NCBI GenBank assembly: GCA_947471745.1
Contig: CANJKZ010000068.1
Span: 586,501 to 650,500 of the forward strand
DNA from: Closterium sp. Naga37s-1
Taxonomy: Eukaryota; Streptophyta; Zygnematophyceae; Desmidiales; Closteriaceae
Reading direction: 5' to 3'
Length of the DNA: 64,000 nucleotides
The translations under genes and the position numbers were made by a program. Under the pieces are notes generated by a model. The model worked only from the letters and a program-made list of their open reading frames with translations, searched no databases and was not told the origin of the DNA. Below are positions 12,001 to 20,457 of this stretch, piece after piece (the first letter of the stretch is position 1; each line of letters opens with the position of its first letter).

Positions 12001-15000
12001 TGTATCACTTACATCTGCATCATTCTCCTGTCACTGCCATTGCGGGCTGTCCCCCTTCCACTGATTCTGCCTCCGCCCATCCCTCAACCCTCCCCCGGAG
12101 CCTCTCTCTGGACGGTGGCCTGTGTTAATCACTCTCTCTTGGTGAGACTCCATACATGCTCTCTCTCTATCTATCACTTACATCTGCATCATTCTCCCGT
12201 CACTGCCATTGCAGACTGTCCCCCTTCCACTGATTCTGCCTCCGCCCATCCCTCAACCCTCTCCCGGAGCCTCTCTCTGGGCCGTGGCCTGTGCTAACCA
12301 CTCTCTCCTGGTGAGAGTCCCTCTCAGACTGTCCCCCTTCCGCCCCACTGCTGCCTCCGCCCATCCCTCAACCCTCTCACCCTCTCCCGGAGCCTCCCTC
12401 TGGGCCATGGCCTGTGCTAACCACTCTCTGCTGGTAAGGCTCCCTCTCCTTCCTGGTGAGGCTCCCTCTCCTTCCAGCAAAGAAGAACAGGTTCGACCTG
12501 GATCCAACAGGTGACTCGTCCTTAACAGGTATCTAATCTTAATCTTCTCTAGGCTGAGCTTAAGCTAGTAGAGATCGAATAGGTAAGAACTTGTTTATTC
12601 AAACCTGAGCGTACGCGCGTTTCGGCCGGTGGCCTTCCTGGTGAGGCTCCCTCTCCTTCCTGGTGAGACTCCCTCTCCTTCCTGGTGAGACTCCCTCTCC
12701 TTCCTGGTGAGACTCCCTCTCCTTCCTGGTGAGACTCCCTCTCCTTCCTGGTGAGACTCCCTCTCCTTCCTGGTGAGACTCCCTCTCCTTCCTGGTGAGA
12801 CTCCCTCTCCTTCCTGGTGAGACTCCCTCTCCTTCCTGGTGAGACTCCCTCTCCTTCCTGGTGAGACTCCCTCTCCTTCCTGGTGAGACTCCCTCTCCTT
12901 CCTGGTGAGACTCCCTCTCAGACTGTCCCCCTTCCGCCCCCCTGCTGCCTCCTCCGTTCCCTCTACCCTCTCATCCTCCTCTCCCGGAGCCTCCCTCTGG
13001 GCCGTGGCCTGTGCTAATCACTCTCTTCTGGTGAGTCTCCATTCCACAATCCGTCTCTATGTAAGTCTTACCTCTGTATCCCTCCCCCGTCACTGCCATT
13101 GCATTGAGGTCGTTTTTGAGGGGCCTCAAAAACGATCTCTGTATCCCTTCCCCCGTCACTGCCATTGCGCCCTGTCCCCCTTCCACTGCCTCCCCCGTCA
13201 CTGCCATTACCGGATCCGGCCCCACTGGTTATGTTGTTGGGGCATAGCTTGACTTTCATAGCGTTCCTTCCGTACCCTTTTCTACCGTTCCTCACCCCTC
13301 CCTATCGTTCCTGACCCCTCCCCACTGTTCCTCATCCCTTTTCACCGTTCCCAACACAGATCCTCTCTTCTGCCGGCCGACGCCTGCTTCCCGAAATCCT
13401 CCTCGATTCCCCCGCCGTCCTTCTCTCCTGGTTGAGATTAGTTTTGAGAATTCTCAAAACTTCTCTCCTGGTTGAGATTAGTTTTGAGAATTCTCAAAAC
13501 TTCTCTCCTGGTTTGCTGCTGAACCTCAACCCTGTCATCCTTCTTCACCCCATCCAATTGTTCCTCACCCTTTTCAACCGTTCTGCACCCCTCCCCAACG
13601 CTCCCAAGACAGATATTCTCTTCTGCCGGCCGACGCCTGCTTCCTGAAATCCTCCTCGATTCCCCCGCCGTCCTTCTCTCCTGGTCCGCCGCCGAACCTG
13701 AACATCCATCTCGATTCGGCACCGAGCCTCCGTCTTGGTCCGGCGCCGAGCCTAAGAACCAGGCCTGGTTCGGAGTATCTAGAAACCAACGGCTCGTGTT
13801 TAAGAGTCCACTGGAGCAGCTATGGGATCGGCAAGGGGAAGGGGGGATTGGGACGTGGGGAGGGCGAGAAGAGGAGGGGAGTGGGGAAGGAGGAGGGAAT
13901 GGGGAAGGAGGAGGGAGTGGGGGGCGGGGAGGGCGAGGGGAAGGGGGGATGGTGGGGCCGATGCTGCTGGTGGTGACGAGGGGAGGGGGAGTGCGCGTGT
14001 GGGACATGGGGCGGCTACAGCTGCTAGTGGATGCTGATATGGGCGCACTGGGAGCAGAGGCAGCAGAAGGTGAGAAGGGTTGCTTGCTTGCCCTTAGCAT
14101 CAATTGCCATGCCATTGGGGGAGTGTGCGTGTGGGGTATGGGGAGGCTGCAACAGCTGGTGGATGGTGATATGGGCGCACTGGGCTCTGAGGCAACAGCA
14201 GGTGAGCGAGAGAGGGTGGTTTATGCACCTCTGTTCACACCCCTATCCTTCCCTTTCCCCCTTTCCTGTCAGGCACGCTCTGCATGGCATCAGCTCGCCT
14301 CCTCCCTCCATGCACTCCCCTCATCACCCTACTCTCTGGAAGGTCCTTCCTCCTCCACCCCTCACTGCACGCCTGGATGCCTCTCTCTCCCACCTTTCTG
14401 TACCTCCTTCTTTGATTCATGCAGACTTTGCCTTCTCCTTACCGTTTATCCCCTCCAGGCACACTACGCATGGCATCAGCTCGTCTCCTCCCCCCATGCA
14501 CCCCTGTGGTAACCCTTCTCTCCGGAAGGTCCTTCCTCCTCCACCCCTCCCTGCACGCCTGGTTGCCCCAATCAATCTCCCTACCAACTTCCCTTTTAAC
14601 CCTTTCCTGCCAGGCACGCTGCACATGGCATCAGCTCGCCTCCTCCCCCCGTGCACTCCTCTCATCACCCTACTCTCTGGAAACTCCTTCCTCCTCCACC
14701 CCTCCCTGCACGCCTGGATTCCCCTCCCTCCCCTTCCTCTACCTCCTTCCTTGATTCATACAGACTTTTGCCTCCCCATCCCCCCTGCATCCCACCAGGC
14801 ACACTGCGCATAGCATCAGCGCGTCTCCTCCCTCCGTGCACCCCTGCGGTAACTTTTCTCTCCGGAAGGTCCTTCCTCCTCCACCCCTCCCTTCACGACT
14901 GGATGCCTCTCTCCCTCTCTCCCATTTCTCTACCTCCTTCCTCAATTCCTGTGGACTTTGCCTCCCCTTTCCGCCCCCCGTTCCCCCTTATCTGCACCAG

Positions 15001-17135
15001 GCACACTACGCGTAGCCTCAGCGCGCCTCCTCCCCCCGTGCACCCCTCTCATCACCCTACTCTCTGGAAAGTCCTTCCTCCTCCACCCCTCCCTTCACGC
15101 CTGGATGCCTCTCTCTCGCCCTCACCCCTCCTCGCGCCTCTCGTCCAATTGGAGGCCGCCACCTGGCGCGTTTCGAGCTGGGAGCTTTCGAGGTGCCAGC
15201 AGGGATGGGGCTGCTGGTGGTGCTGGTGCTTCGTCTTTCCTTTCAAGGTAGTCTGGTGCTGGTGGTGCAAGTGGTGCTAGTGGTGCTGGTGCTGCTGTTG
15301 CTGCTGCTGGTGATGGTGATGCTGGTGTTGATGTGATGCTTCCCCCCCCCGTCTTTTTTTTTCTGTATCTTTTTTTCTCTCTCAGTGTTTTTCTTGTTCC
15401 CCTCTACAAGTTTCCAGATGTCTCAAAACCTCTTCATGTTTCCTTCCTCTGTCTGTCCCTCTCTGTCGTCCGCTCCACACTCGCTTCTATCTCCTTCTCT
15501 CTCCTCTCTCTTCCACTTTCAAAATCAGGCAGGCACCTGGGGAGGAGGCGCATGCCACAAGAGCCCACCTGGAAAACGCCCTGGCGGCCTGCCGTCTGTT
15601 GAATTCACCTGACGAGTTCAGGAGGCTCCTGGCAGAATACGTGCGTCTGCTCACCAAGTGAGTGGCTGAACCCTTCAGATTTAACGGCGATATAGAGTGT
15701 ACGCCAGTAGCTATAGTTTTTAGGTGAGTACAAATTCCGCTCCTGGTGGAATACGTGCGTCTGCCCACCAAGTGAGCTGCTGAACCCTTCAGATTTCTAA
15801 GTGCGATTTATTGTGTATCGGAGTGGCTATAGCTGTCTTGGATCTTGCTGCCTTGGTTAGAACCTAAGATGGAATTGAAGCATCAATGGCGGCACCCACG
15901 CTTGTCAGGGAAAGTGACGAGGGCTGTATATGTTTGTTGAGAATTCTCAGGTGAGTTTTGAGTCGACTCAAAACTCGTCAGGGAAGGTGACGTGGGCTGC
16001 AAATGTTTTTTGAGAATTCTAAAAAAACAGATTAACTCCAAGGGCGATATATGTAGAGCAACTGCCTTGGGATCGGCTATATAGCTGTCTTGGCAGTCGA
16101 TTCCTTGGTTGGAACCTAAGATGGAATTGAAGCATCAATGGCGACACCCACGCTCACTTGTCAGGGAAGGTGACGAGGGTCGGCTGAGGGGCATTTGCCA
16201 GGAGTTGGTATGCTTGTATCGAGGTTCGAGTGCTTGTATTGAGTGGGCTTGTACAAGGCAAACAAGTTTTGATCCCGCTCTCATCTGTTTTATTCTTTCC
16301 TTGCCAGGGAGGGTGATGAGGGCCGGCTGAGGAAAGTGTGCCAGAAGCTGGTGTGCTTGTATCGAGATTGCTTGTATAGAGGGTGCTTGTACAAAGCAGA
16401 ATGGTTTTTCTCCCTCTCTCATCTGTTCCATTCTTTCCTTGCCAGGGAGGGTGACGAAGGTCGGCTGAGGGGAGGAGGTGTGCGTGTGCTTGTATCGAGA
16501 GTGCTTGTACAGAGTGGGTTTGTACAAATACGAATGGTTCATCTCCAACTCTCAACTGTTTATCTCCAACTCTCATCTGTTTCATTCTTTCATTGCCAGG
16601 GAGGGGGATGAGGGTCGGCTGAGGGAGGTGTGCCAGGAGCTGCTAGGGCCTATGGACGCTGGGGAACATGCGGTTACCACAGGCGCGGGCGTGGTTACCG
16701 ATAACCACGCGGGCACGGTTATTCAGCGCAATGCTCAAGTTGATGAGGTGAGCGATTCGGGCTCTTATGCATTACCTGCAGGTTTTTGTTGGGGCCAGCT
16801 TGGGGTTTAGGGGTTGTTGGCTAGTACATATGGGCTTGGTGATATTGAGTGTTGGTGAATGTACAGCACGCACTCATCATATGGGCATGTTATGTATTTT
16901 AGAGAGAGAAAAAAATCTAAATAATGTGTTGCTCTTGTGAAGAAGTATTTATTTAGTTTGTGCTGCACTTACCAGCGTTGGTCTTTCCTACTTCCTTGGC
17001 TTGCGTTAACAGGAGTTGAGAAGAAAGCGTGGCCTTCTACGAACTGTAGTATTCCCAGCCTTACTCTCGACAAAAAGGATGCAAAGGGTGCTGTTAGAGT
17101 ACATGGATTTAGTGAAGGAAGCGGAGGCAGGATGA
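1..17135 (+). CDS. HIRA: HIRA histone chaperone, 12 exons, 5' partial
   Basis: HIRA deposits histone H3.3-H4 independently of replication, acting in the nucleus with ASF1. Exons by similarity and splice sites: 1-74, 937-1049, 3413-3578, 5932-6183, 6618-8005, 8498-10146, 11779-11966, 13613-14069, 15001-15247, 15529-15657, 16600-16747, 17013-17135 (TGA). Every junction is GT-AG and all phases join, giving about 1640 residues here, longer than plant HIRA because of low-complexity inserts. WD40 landmarks: FATGGGDHK (exon 1), LATLCDHFGAVSSVRW (exons 2-3), WSPDDSLIATCSLDSTVRIW and VKGVAWDPIGRFLGSQSDDK (exon 4), GSYLTTVHAF (exon 5), CSADGTVAAFLFD (exon 6). The ASF1-binding B-domain motif RRKDGRKRITP lies near 8871-8905. 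The C-terminal Hira domain follows: HVLWRDRLPSPVTAIAG, LLVVTRGGGVRVWDMGRL, AHLENALAACRLLNSPDEFR. Only the first 15 or so residues are outside the window. Identity is recognised from memory of plant HIRA; no search was run. Confidence 0.93.
481..532. repeat. Perfect 52-bp palindrome, ACGT core
   Basis: ACGTGTTTGAAGAAGTGTTT and its exact reverse complement surround a GAGACGTCTC centre; the arms pair without mismatch over 26 bp. The sequence TACAGGTAGGGCACAGGAA lies directly on the left and a near copy directly on the right, in the same orientation. Confidence 0.95.
634..936 (+). repeat. Acceptor-side half-exon array of HIRA exon 2 (101-bp unit)
   Basis: Three truncated copies of the 5' half of exon 2, each with its own CAG acceptor, start at 634, 735 and 836 and precede the intact exon at 937. 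The spacing is exactly 101 bp. Each copy reads AVIWTFPPLLSPEAESDPSLAL and then runs into intron-like pyrimidines, so none carries the second half of the exon. Confidence 0.9.
1006..2200 (+). repeat. Donor-side half-exon array of HIRA exon 2 (mostly 145-bp unit)
   Basis: The 3' half of exon 2 (LATLCDHFGAVSSVR plus the GTGGG donor) recurs nine times, starting at 1006 (part of the intact exon), 1179, 1320, 1465, 1610, 1755, 1900, 2035 and 2148. Spacing is exactly 145 bp across the central copies. The spacers are purine-rich intron sequence, including a GGGAAGGAGT decamer run near 1057-1120. These copies are not expected in the mRNA because no acceptor-side half accompanies them. Confidence 0.9.
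2492..2523. repeat. Double GGCGCC palindrome
   Basis: CTTTTGAGGCGCCTCAA is joined to GAGGCGCCTCAAAAG, making two overlapping palindromes. Both flanks carry the same GCATTGCTTGCTTCCTGACT sequence as direct repeats. Confidence 0.9.
2842..3412 (+). repeat. Acceptor-side copies of HIRA exon 3
   Basis: Truncated copies of the exon start (WSHSGLYLPTAADDQTVHV and variants), each behind a CAG acceptor, begin at 2842, 3009 and 3250. The intact exon begins at 3413. The copies lose homology after the RGSVVF segment. Confidence 0.85.
3143..3160. repeat. 18-bp palindrome, TCGA core
   Basis: TTTTGAGTCGACTCAAAA. The flanking sequence GGGAATTGGGTTAGGAGAAT... is present on both sides as a direct repeat of about 45 bp with one difference. 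Confidence 0.95.
3507..4910 (+). repeat. Donor-side copies of HIRA exon 3
   Basis: The exon end (GEMDAPNVENWTLMHSLRGH plus a GTGAG-like donor) is present seven times: in the intact exon near 3507 and again near 3680, 3835, 4016, 4502, 4679 and 4845. Several copies are decayed: the one near 3680 has TTGAGT instead of GTGAGT at the donor, and the one near 4016 lacks part of the coding segment. Confidence 0.85.
4175..4502 (+). repeat. 41-bp tandem array carrying GGCGCC palindromes
   Basis: Eight copies of a 41-bp unit start at 4175, 4216, 4257, 4298, 4339, 4380, 4421 and 4462. Seven contain the palindrome TGAGGCGCCTCA. The unit is an amplified intron tail of exon 3 with one palindrome inserted. 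The copies are essentially identical, so the amplification is recent. Confidence 0.92.
5086..5127. repeat. Tandem palindromes, TTGA/TCGA cores
   Basis: CTTTTGAGTTGACTCAAAAG (5086-5105) is followed by TTTTGAGTCGACTAAAA (5111-5127). About 100 bp containing CATTTGGCTGTTGCCTAACA is directly repeated on both sides, and the right copy ends in a third partial palindrome near 5198-5212. Confidence 0.9.
5256..5931 (+). repeat. Acceptor-side copies of HIRA exon 4
   Basis: Truncated copies of the exon start (VDVDWSPDDSL) begin at 5256, 5426, 5594 and 5717, each preceded by an AG acceptor. The intact exon begins at 5932. The copy at 5717 keeps about 140 bp of exon before running into a TGA, so if spliced in it would truncate the protein. 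Confidence 0.88.
5335..5350. repeat. 16-bp palindrome, TCGA core
   Basis: TTTGAGTCGACTCAAA interrupts a truncated copy of HIRA exon 4. The neighbouring exon copy and its intron tail recur after it. Confidence 0.9.
6275..6322. repeat. 48-bp palindrome, ACGT core
   Basis: GTGATAAAAGTAGAGTTT and its complement flank a GAGACGTCTC centre with one mismatch in 24 pairs. More than 80 bp containing GGTTTGGGATTTATTCAGTA is directly repeated on both sides. Confidence 0.93.
6467..6560 (+). repeat. Acceptor-side copy of HIRA exon 5
   Basis: One truncated copy of the exon 5 start (VGATFFRRLSFSPCG) follows a CAG acceptor at 6466, 151 bp before the intact exon at 6618. Confidence 0.8.
7305..7625 (+). repeat. 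Three in-frame repeats in HIRA exon 5 separated by palindromes
   Basis: The coding sequence repeats KRGLAAVSALYLV three times. Between copies lie palindromes TTTGAGTCGACTCAAA (7388-7403), TTTTGAGGCATCTCAAA (7511-7527, imperfect) and TTTTGAGTCGACTCAGA (7544-7560), two of them read as TFESTQ. The insertion lies in a linker between WD40 repeats and keeps the frame. Confidence 0.85.
8113..8195 (+). repeat. TGGTA pentanucleotide microsatellite in HIRA intron
   Basis: About sixteen tandem TGGTA units follow degenerate TGTGG/TGGTA sequence just after the exon 5 donor (8006). Confidence 0.95.
8240..8376 (+). repeat. 16-bp tandem repeat in HIRA intron
   Basis: Unit TTCCCTCTCTCCCCGG repeated about eight to nine times, followed by a truncated copy of the exon 6 start at 8386. 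Confidence 0.95.
9376..9662 (+). repeat. 15-bp coding minisatellite (GNQ repeat) in HIRA exon 6
   Basis: About twenty 15-bp units of the form GGTAACCAGCAGATT encode I/V-G-N-Q-Q repeats. They lie between the B-domain motif and the C-terminal Hira domain, after a poly-Ala stretch. The 15-bp unit keeps the frame at any copy number, so length polymorphism would be tolerated. Confidence 0.95.
10147..10600 (+). repeat. Donor-side copies after HIRA exon 6
   Basis: After the exon 6 donor at 10147, intron sequence GGAGAAGGGAAGG... is tandemly repeated, and the exon segment around SVIADAMALQRAAA recurs near 10270-10315 and 10378-10440. A second GCAGACACAG-GTGAGA junction lies at 10367. Confidence 0.75.
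10320..10353. repeat. Degenerate palindrome in HIRA intron
   Basis: GGTTTGAC ... GTCAAACC arms surround GTTTGAGAAATTTCAAGA. The flanks carry the repeated GTGTATGCGAGTGTGGTTG sequence. This looks like an older, mutated member of the family. Confidence 0.7.
10650..11778 (+). repeat. Acceptor-side array of HIRA exon 7
   Basis: Eight truncated copies of the exon start (DLLCSLNGHVLWRDRLPSPV) begin at about 10650, 10857, 10981, 11096, 11328, 11381, 11521 and 11637; the intact exon begins at 11779. Most have a CAG acceptor. The copy at 10981 lacks one base in the CGGGACC segment, which shifts its frame. Confidence 0.88.
11268..11291. repeat. 24-bp palindrome, TCGA core
   Basis: GGTTTTTGAGTCGACTCAAAAACC is perfect. 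CCCATCCCTCTCTTCCCCAT occurs on both sides as a direct repeat. Confidence 0.95.
11967..12440 (+). repeat. Donor-side copies of HIRA exon 7
   Basis: The exon end (GASLWAVACANHSLLV plus GTGAGA-like donor) recurs three or more times between 12017 and 12440 after the intact exon end at 11966. A partial copy with donor also occurs near 12960-13035. Confidence 0.8.
12435..12915 (+). repeat. 22-bp donor-containing tandem array with a unique insert
   Basis: The unit GGTGAGACTCCCTCTCCTTC (plus CT), which begins with the exon 7 donor, is repeated about fifteen times. The array is split at 12480-12643 by unrelated sequence without similarity to anything else in the window. Confidence 0.9.
13111..13134. 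repeat. 24-bp near-palindrome, GGGC core
   Basis: CGTTTTTGAG-GGGC-CTCAAAAACG has a single central mismatch. CCCCCGTCACTGCCATTGC occurs on both sides. Confidence 0.92.
13358..13440 (+). repeat. Acceptor-side copy of HIRA exon 8
   Basis: A truncated copy of the exon 8 start follows an ACAG acceptor at about 13358. The intact exon starts at 13613. The two are separated by two EcoRI-core palindromes. Confidence 0.8.
13440..13501. repeat. Two palindromes with AATT core
   Basis: AGTTTTGAGAATTCTCAAAACT occurs at 13440-13461 and 13480-13501, separated by TTCTCTCCTGGTTGAGATT, which also precedes the first copy. The whole palindrome-plus-flank unit is thus duplicated. Confidence 0.95.
14100..14205 (+). 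repeat. Donor-side copy of HIRA exon 8
   Basis: The exon 8 end (GVCVWGMGRLQQLVDGDMGA plus GTGAGC donor) is repeated once after the intact exon, which ends at 14069. Confidence 0.8.
14273..15000 (+). repeat. Acceptor-side array of HIRA exon 9
   Basis: Four truncated copies of the exon start (GTLRMASARLLPPCTPLITL) begin at 14273, 14459, 14614 and 14799, each after a CAG acceptor. The intact exon begins at 15001. Confidence 0.88.
15736..15780 (+). repeat. Donor-side copy of HIRA exon 10
   Basis: A short copy of the exon 10 end (EYVRLPTK with GTGAGC donor) follows the intact exon, whose donor is at 15658. Confidence 0.75.
15905..16599 (+). repeat. Acceptor-side array of HIRA exon 11
   Basis: Copies of the exon start (EGDEGRLR behind a CAG) begin near 15907, 15982, 16165, 16308 and 16446; the intact exon begins at 16600. 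The first two are divided by the palindrome at 15953-15976. Confidence 0.82.
15953..15976. repeat. 24-bp palindrome, TCGA core
   Basis: GAGTTTTGAGTCGACTCAAAACTC is perfect. Both flanks carry CGTCAGGGAAGGTGACG-like exon 11 copies, each ending in a partial TTGAGAATTCT motif (15938-15948 and 16009-16019). Confidence 0.93.
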
Positions 17136-17900
17136 ACCATGACAGATGGTGATGTACTACAAATGGATATTATATCTCAATAACTGGTTGGCACTTAGGA
17201 AAGCTTTGCAGAAGTGTACTTCCCAGCCGCAACAAACGGGGAAACCGTGCTCCCTGGTCACCGACCGACGACGGGCTAATTTCGTCACCTGTTTCGCAGA
17301 TTCCAGCTCGCCGCACGATGGGACCTCGCTGAGCTCGCAGACGGCCGATGGTCGCAATCAGTTTCGCCTGGCGACGTTTTCCAACCTCCGCCGTCAGGAC
17401 AGTAGTCGTTACTCCCCCGACCACTTGCCTAGTTCTCGCGGAAACCCCGATCCCTCCACAAATTTCGCCCTCCGGACGCGGCGCGTTGGACGGAGGTGCA
17501 TTGGCGGCTCGGTATTGCAAATTGGCGAGGGAATTTTTTGGGGGACGGCACATTCCGTTTTACAAGCTCCTTCGCCGCTCCCAATCCAAACCAGAATCAC
17601 CAACAATTCCCCCTCTCCGTCAAACCGACAAGCCTGTCCCAGTTCAAAGTTGGGAACCCCATCCCATCCCAACCTAACAACCGCCCCCGTCGGAACCTTG
17701 TTTCCCTTATAAAAGCGCCTTGATCTCTTATCATCGAAGTATAATCTAGCCGTTAACAGCATAGCCTCACACACTCATCTACCCTCTTGTTGTAGTATCC
17801 TGCTGAAGTTACCTTTTCGCAGCTAAGAAACTAGCTTCTCAACTTGAGAAACCCGATCGCTCCCTACTGTGATCTCGGCCTTCGACTCTTCAATCTCACA
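17136..17900 (+). promoter_or_regulatory. Intergenic region with TATA box of the FAS1 gene
   Basis: There is no supported gene between the HIRA stop and the FAS1 start. TTATAAAAG at 17707-17715, about 185 bp upstream of the ATG at 17901, is a good TATA box. No polyadenylation signal for HIRA could be assigned with confidence. Confidence 0.55.
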
Positions 17901-19073
17901 ATGCCGACTTCTGCTTTCCTCGCAAGGCCGGCCTGGCGCCTCGTCATTGCGGCTGTCATCTTATCGTTCGTCGTCTCAGCAGCATGGGCGGCGCCTCTAA
18001 CGGGGGGCAAAAATCCCAAGCAGACGGTTCCGCTGCCGCCATTCTACGAAGAGGCGCTTCAGAAGCTCAACGCGTCGGGATTCACGAGCTTCGTGTCGCT
18101 CTTCACCATGTATGGTACGTACTGAGTCGCATCGTGGGAGCGGGCAAAATCGGGACATAATATGGGACTCCTCACCACGAGGAGGTGCAAGGTGCGTATT
18201 GAGTCGACTCAAAAGTCACCTCGGACGAAATCGGGAAACGATTCGGGACTCCTCGCCATGTATGGTGCAAACGTACTCATTCCCGCGTGTACTTGAACTT
18301 GATCTGACACGCTCCAAAACATTATATGGGGATCTTTTCCTTATATGGTCATATGGGGTACAAAGTGGGGTTCTTATAATATGGGGAACAAATGCCCGCG
18401 TTTCCTCGTTACGAATTCCACTTCATCGTCGAGCGTTTCCTGTCCCGCATTCACCATCATCCATCTGTTGATCACCCTCTTGCCGTAACCTTTTTTTTAT
18501 TATAAGAAATCAATATCTCTTTCATCCCGTCATGTTTATCGGTCAACCGTTACGTACTCGCCCACAAACCCCCTCGCCGCTCTACACCCTCCTCCGCGCT
18601 CACCACTCTTCCTCCCACTGCCGTTTGCCTTCCGTTATTCCCCCTCTGCCCAATTCCTCTCCTCACCCCGCGCAGGCAAAACAAAGCAGATGAGTGACTT
18701 TGTTACGAAGAACTCTGTGACCGTGCTTGTACCCACTAACGACGCCATCACGAAAGCGAATTTGACGGGTTACCCTATGACGAAACTGCTTACGATCGTC
18801 GCCTTCCAAGTCATCAAGGGCGTGAAGACGCGCGCCGAGTTACAAATGTTACCACCTGGTACCCCAGTGGTTACCATTTCGATGGACGCGAAGAAGAAGC
18901 CCCTCTTTCTGACGAAGGTTTCGCCTGCGTCGCCGAAGAAGCGGGTTTCCCTACGCGGGAAGGCTGGCCCTAATAAGAGTGTGGTGACTATAATGGGTCC
19001 AGATTTCTACATCAAGGTGGGTAAACTTTCGGTTCACACTACGAACAACGTGGTGCTGCCGGAGGGATATTAG
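17901..19073 (+). CDS. Secreted fasciclin (FAS1) domain protein
   Basis: Two exons, 17901-18114 and 18676-19073, join in phase (Y-G codon split) to give 203 residues. The N-terminus is a typical signal peptide: basic start, hydrophobic VIAAVILSFVV, then Ala-rich cleavage region around residue 33. One FAS1 domain follows: the TVLVPTNDAI block is the conserved H1 motif and KLSVHTTNNVVLPEGY the H2-like block at the C-terminus. FAS1 proteins act in cell adhesion and extracellular matrix; plant and algal ones are often cell-wall associated. No GPI signal follows the domain, so it is probably freely secreted. The intron contains a TCGA-core palindrome (18198-18211) with diverged duplicated flanks. 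Confidence 0.85.
18198..18211. repeat. 14-bp palindrome in FAS1 intron, TCGA core
   Basis: TTGAGTCGACTCAA. Sequence on the left (ACCATGTATGGTACGTACTG ... GGGACTCCTCACCA) is similar to sequence on the right (GGGACTCCTCGCCATGTATGG), so flanking duplication is visible but diverged. Confidence 0.8.
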
Positions 19074-20457
19074 AGAATATATAGATTCTACAGCTCACAG
19101 TGTAGTGTACATGATACACTGTGGCTGAAACGAGGTCGCGAAACAGGGTCGCGACTATACAGCGTTGGGAGGCGCCATGACCCAGCTTATAGCTAGGATA
19201 AGCTCTGTTAGGTGCTACGTTGCACCTTGAAACAGGAGCAAGCGTGGCCATGCATGCTTGTGTGCATGAGCCATGCCACATACACTGATTTCTGCTTCCA
19301 TACTTGTTCCCTAACATTCACTATATAAACAGACTATACTTATTATTGTGGCCTTGCCTGAAGCACTTTAGCAGGTAAAAGATCTGGAGTGCCTTCCACC
19401 TATGGCTTGTTGAGGTGAAACAGATCCCAAGAGCTTTTCTCAGCCCAACAATGCTGAAACACAAGATCTTACAAGACACAAGTAGTTCCCGAAACCCTAC
19501 CAACTGTTGTGACAACAATTCCTGGAAGTGCACGAGGCCCACGATCAGAGAAATCACGTTTTAACACATAGGAGACATCAAAAGAGCAGTGTTACCGTAC
19601 TACATTTGGCTGGCACTCACTACTAGGTAGACTCGGCCCTACTGTAGATTCCTGGTTATGTCAACTTGACCATCCTGTACATTTGGCCCTACTGTATGCT
19701 GCATCTTGAACCTTGTGAAGCCTGTGTAACATTTCCAAACGCACTCCTTTCAATCAGATCCATGTCCGCTTCTGGATTAAAAGGTGAAAAAGAGGGAGGT
19801 TTACAAAGGGAAGGGTACGGAGGGGTACAGTGAAAACGAGGTGGTGTGGTGAGGGACACATGAGATTGTGGATTCACGAGATACCGGTACGTGAATTGGC
19901 ATGGGGCAAGAGGACAAGGCAGACCCAGGCAGATTTGGGAAGATTCGATAAGTCCTCCCCTCTTCCCCGCAGCTTTCCCCAACCCACCCGAGAATTCCCT
20001 TTCAAGGATCTGAATGTCTCGAGGCGACCGTGGAGTCTTGCAGAGAAATGTCTGTAAGGGGTGTAGGGTGTACAAGTGAAGAGTGTTGAGGAATGGGACA
20101 TGATGAGGTCCTAGTGGGTATGGGGCATGGAGTAAGGGAAATGTTTGGTAGCGGGTTCAGAGTGAAGGGTATAGGGGTCTGGTGGAATCAGCTATGGAGT
20201 ATAAGGAATGGTTGGTAGGGGGTTTAAGATATATATTATCATGGTGAATTGTTGGTAGACGTTTAAATATATCTCATCATGGTGAATGGTCGGTAAGGGG
20301 TACGGGCTGTGGTGGAGTGGGGTATGGAGTATGAGAAATGACTGGTGATGGTTGGTTGGCATGTACTTTGGAATCGACATAGTAGGGGTATGGTGGGTAT
20401 GGTGCATGGTGGACGGTGCGTTTGAGGTAGGGATAAGGGATATGGGTTACAACACTG
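19074..20457. other. Intergenic stretch, no gene supported
   Basis: The sequence is downstream of the FAS1 gene. Between about 20150 and 20410 it has degenerate direct repeats of a GGTGAATGGTCGGTAGGGG-like segment. Short reading frames on the minus strand have no recognisable features. Confidence 0.5.
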
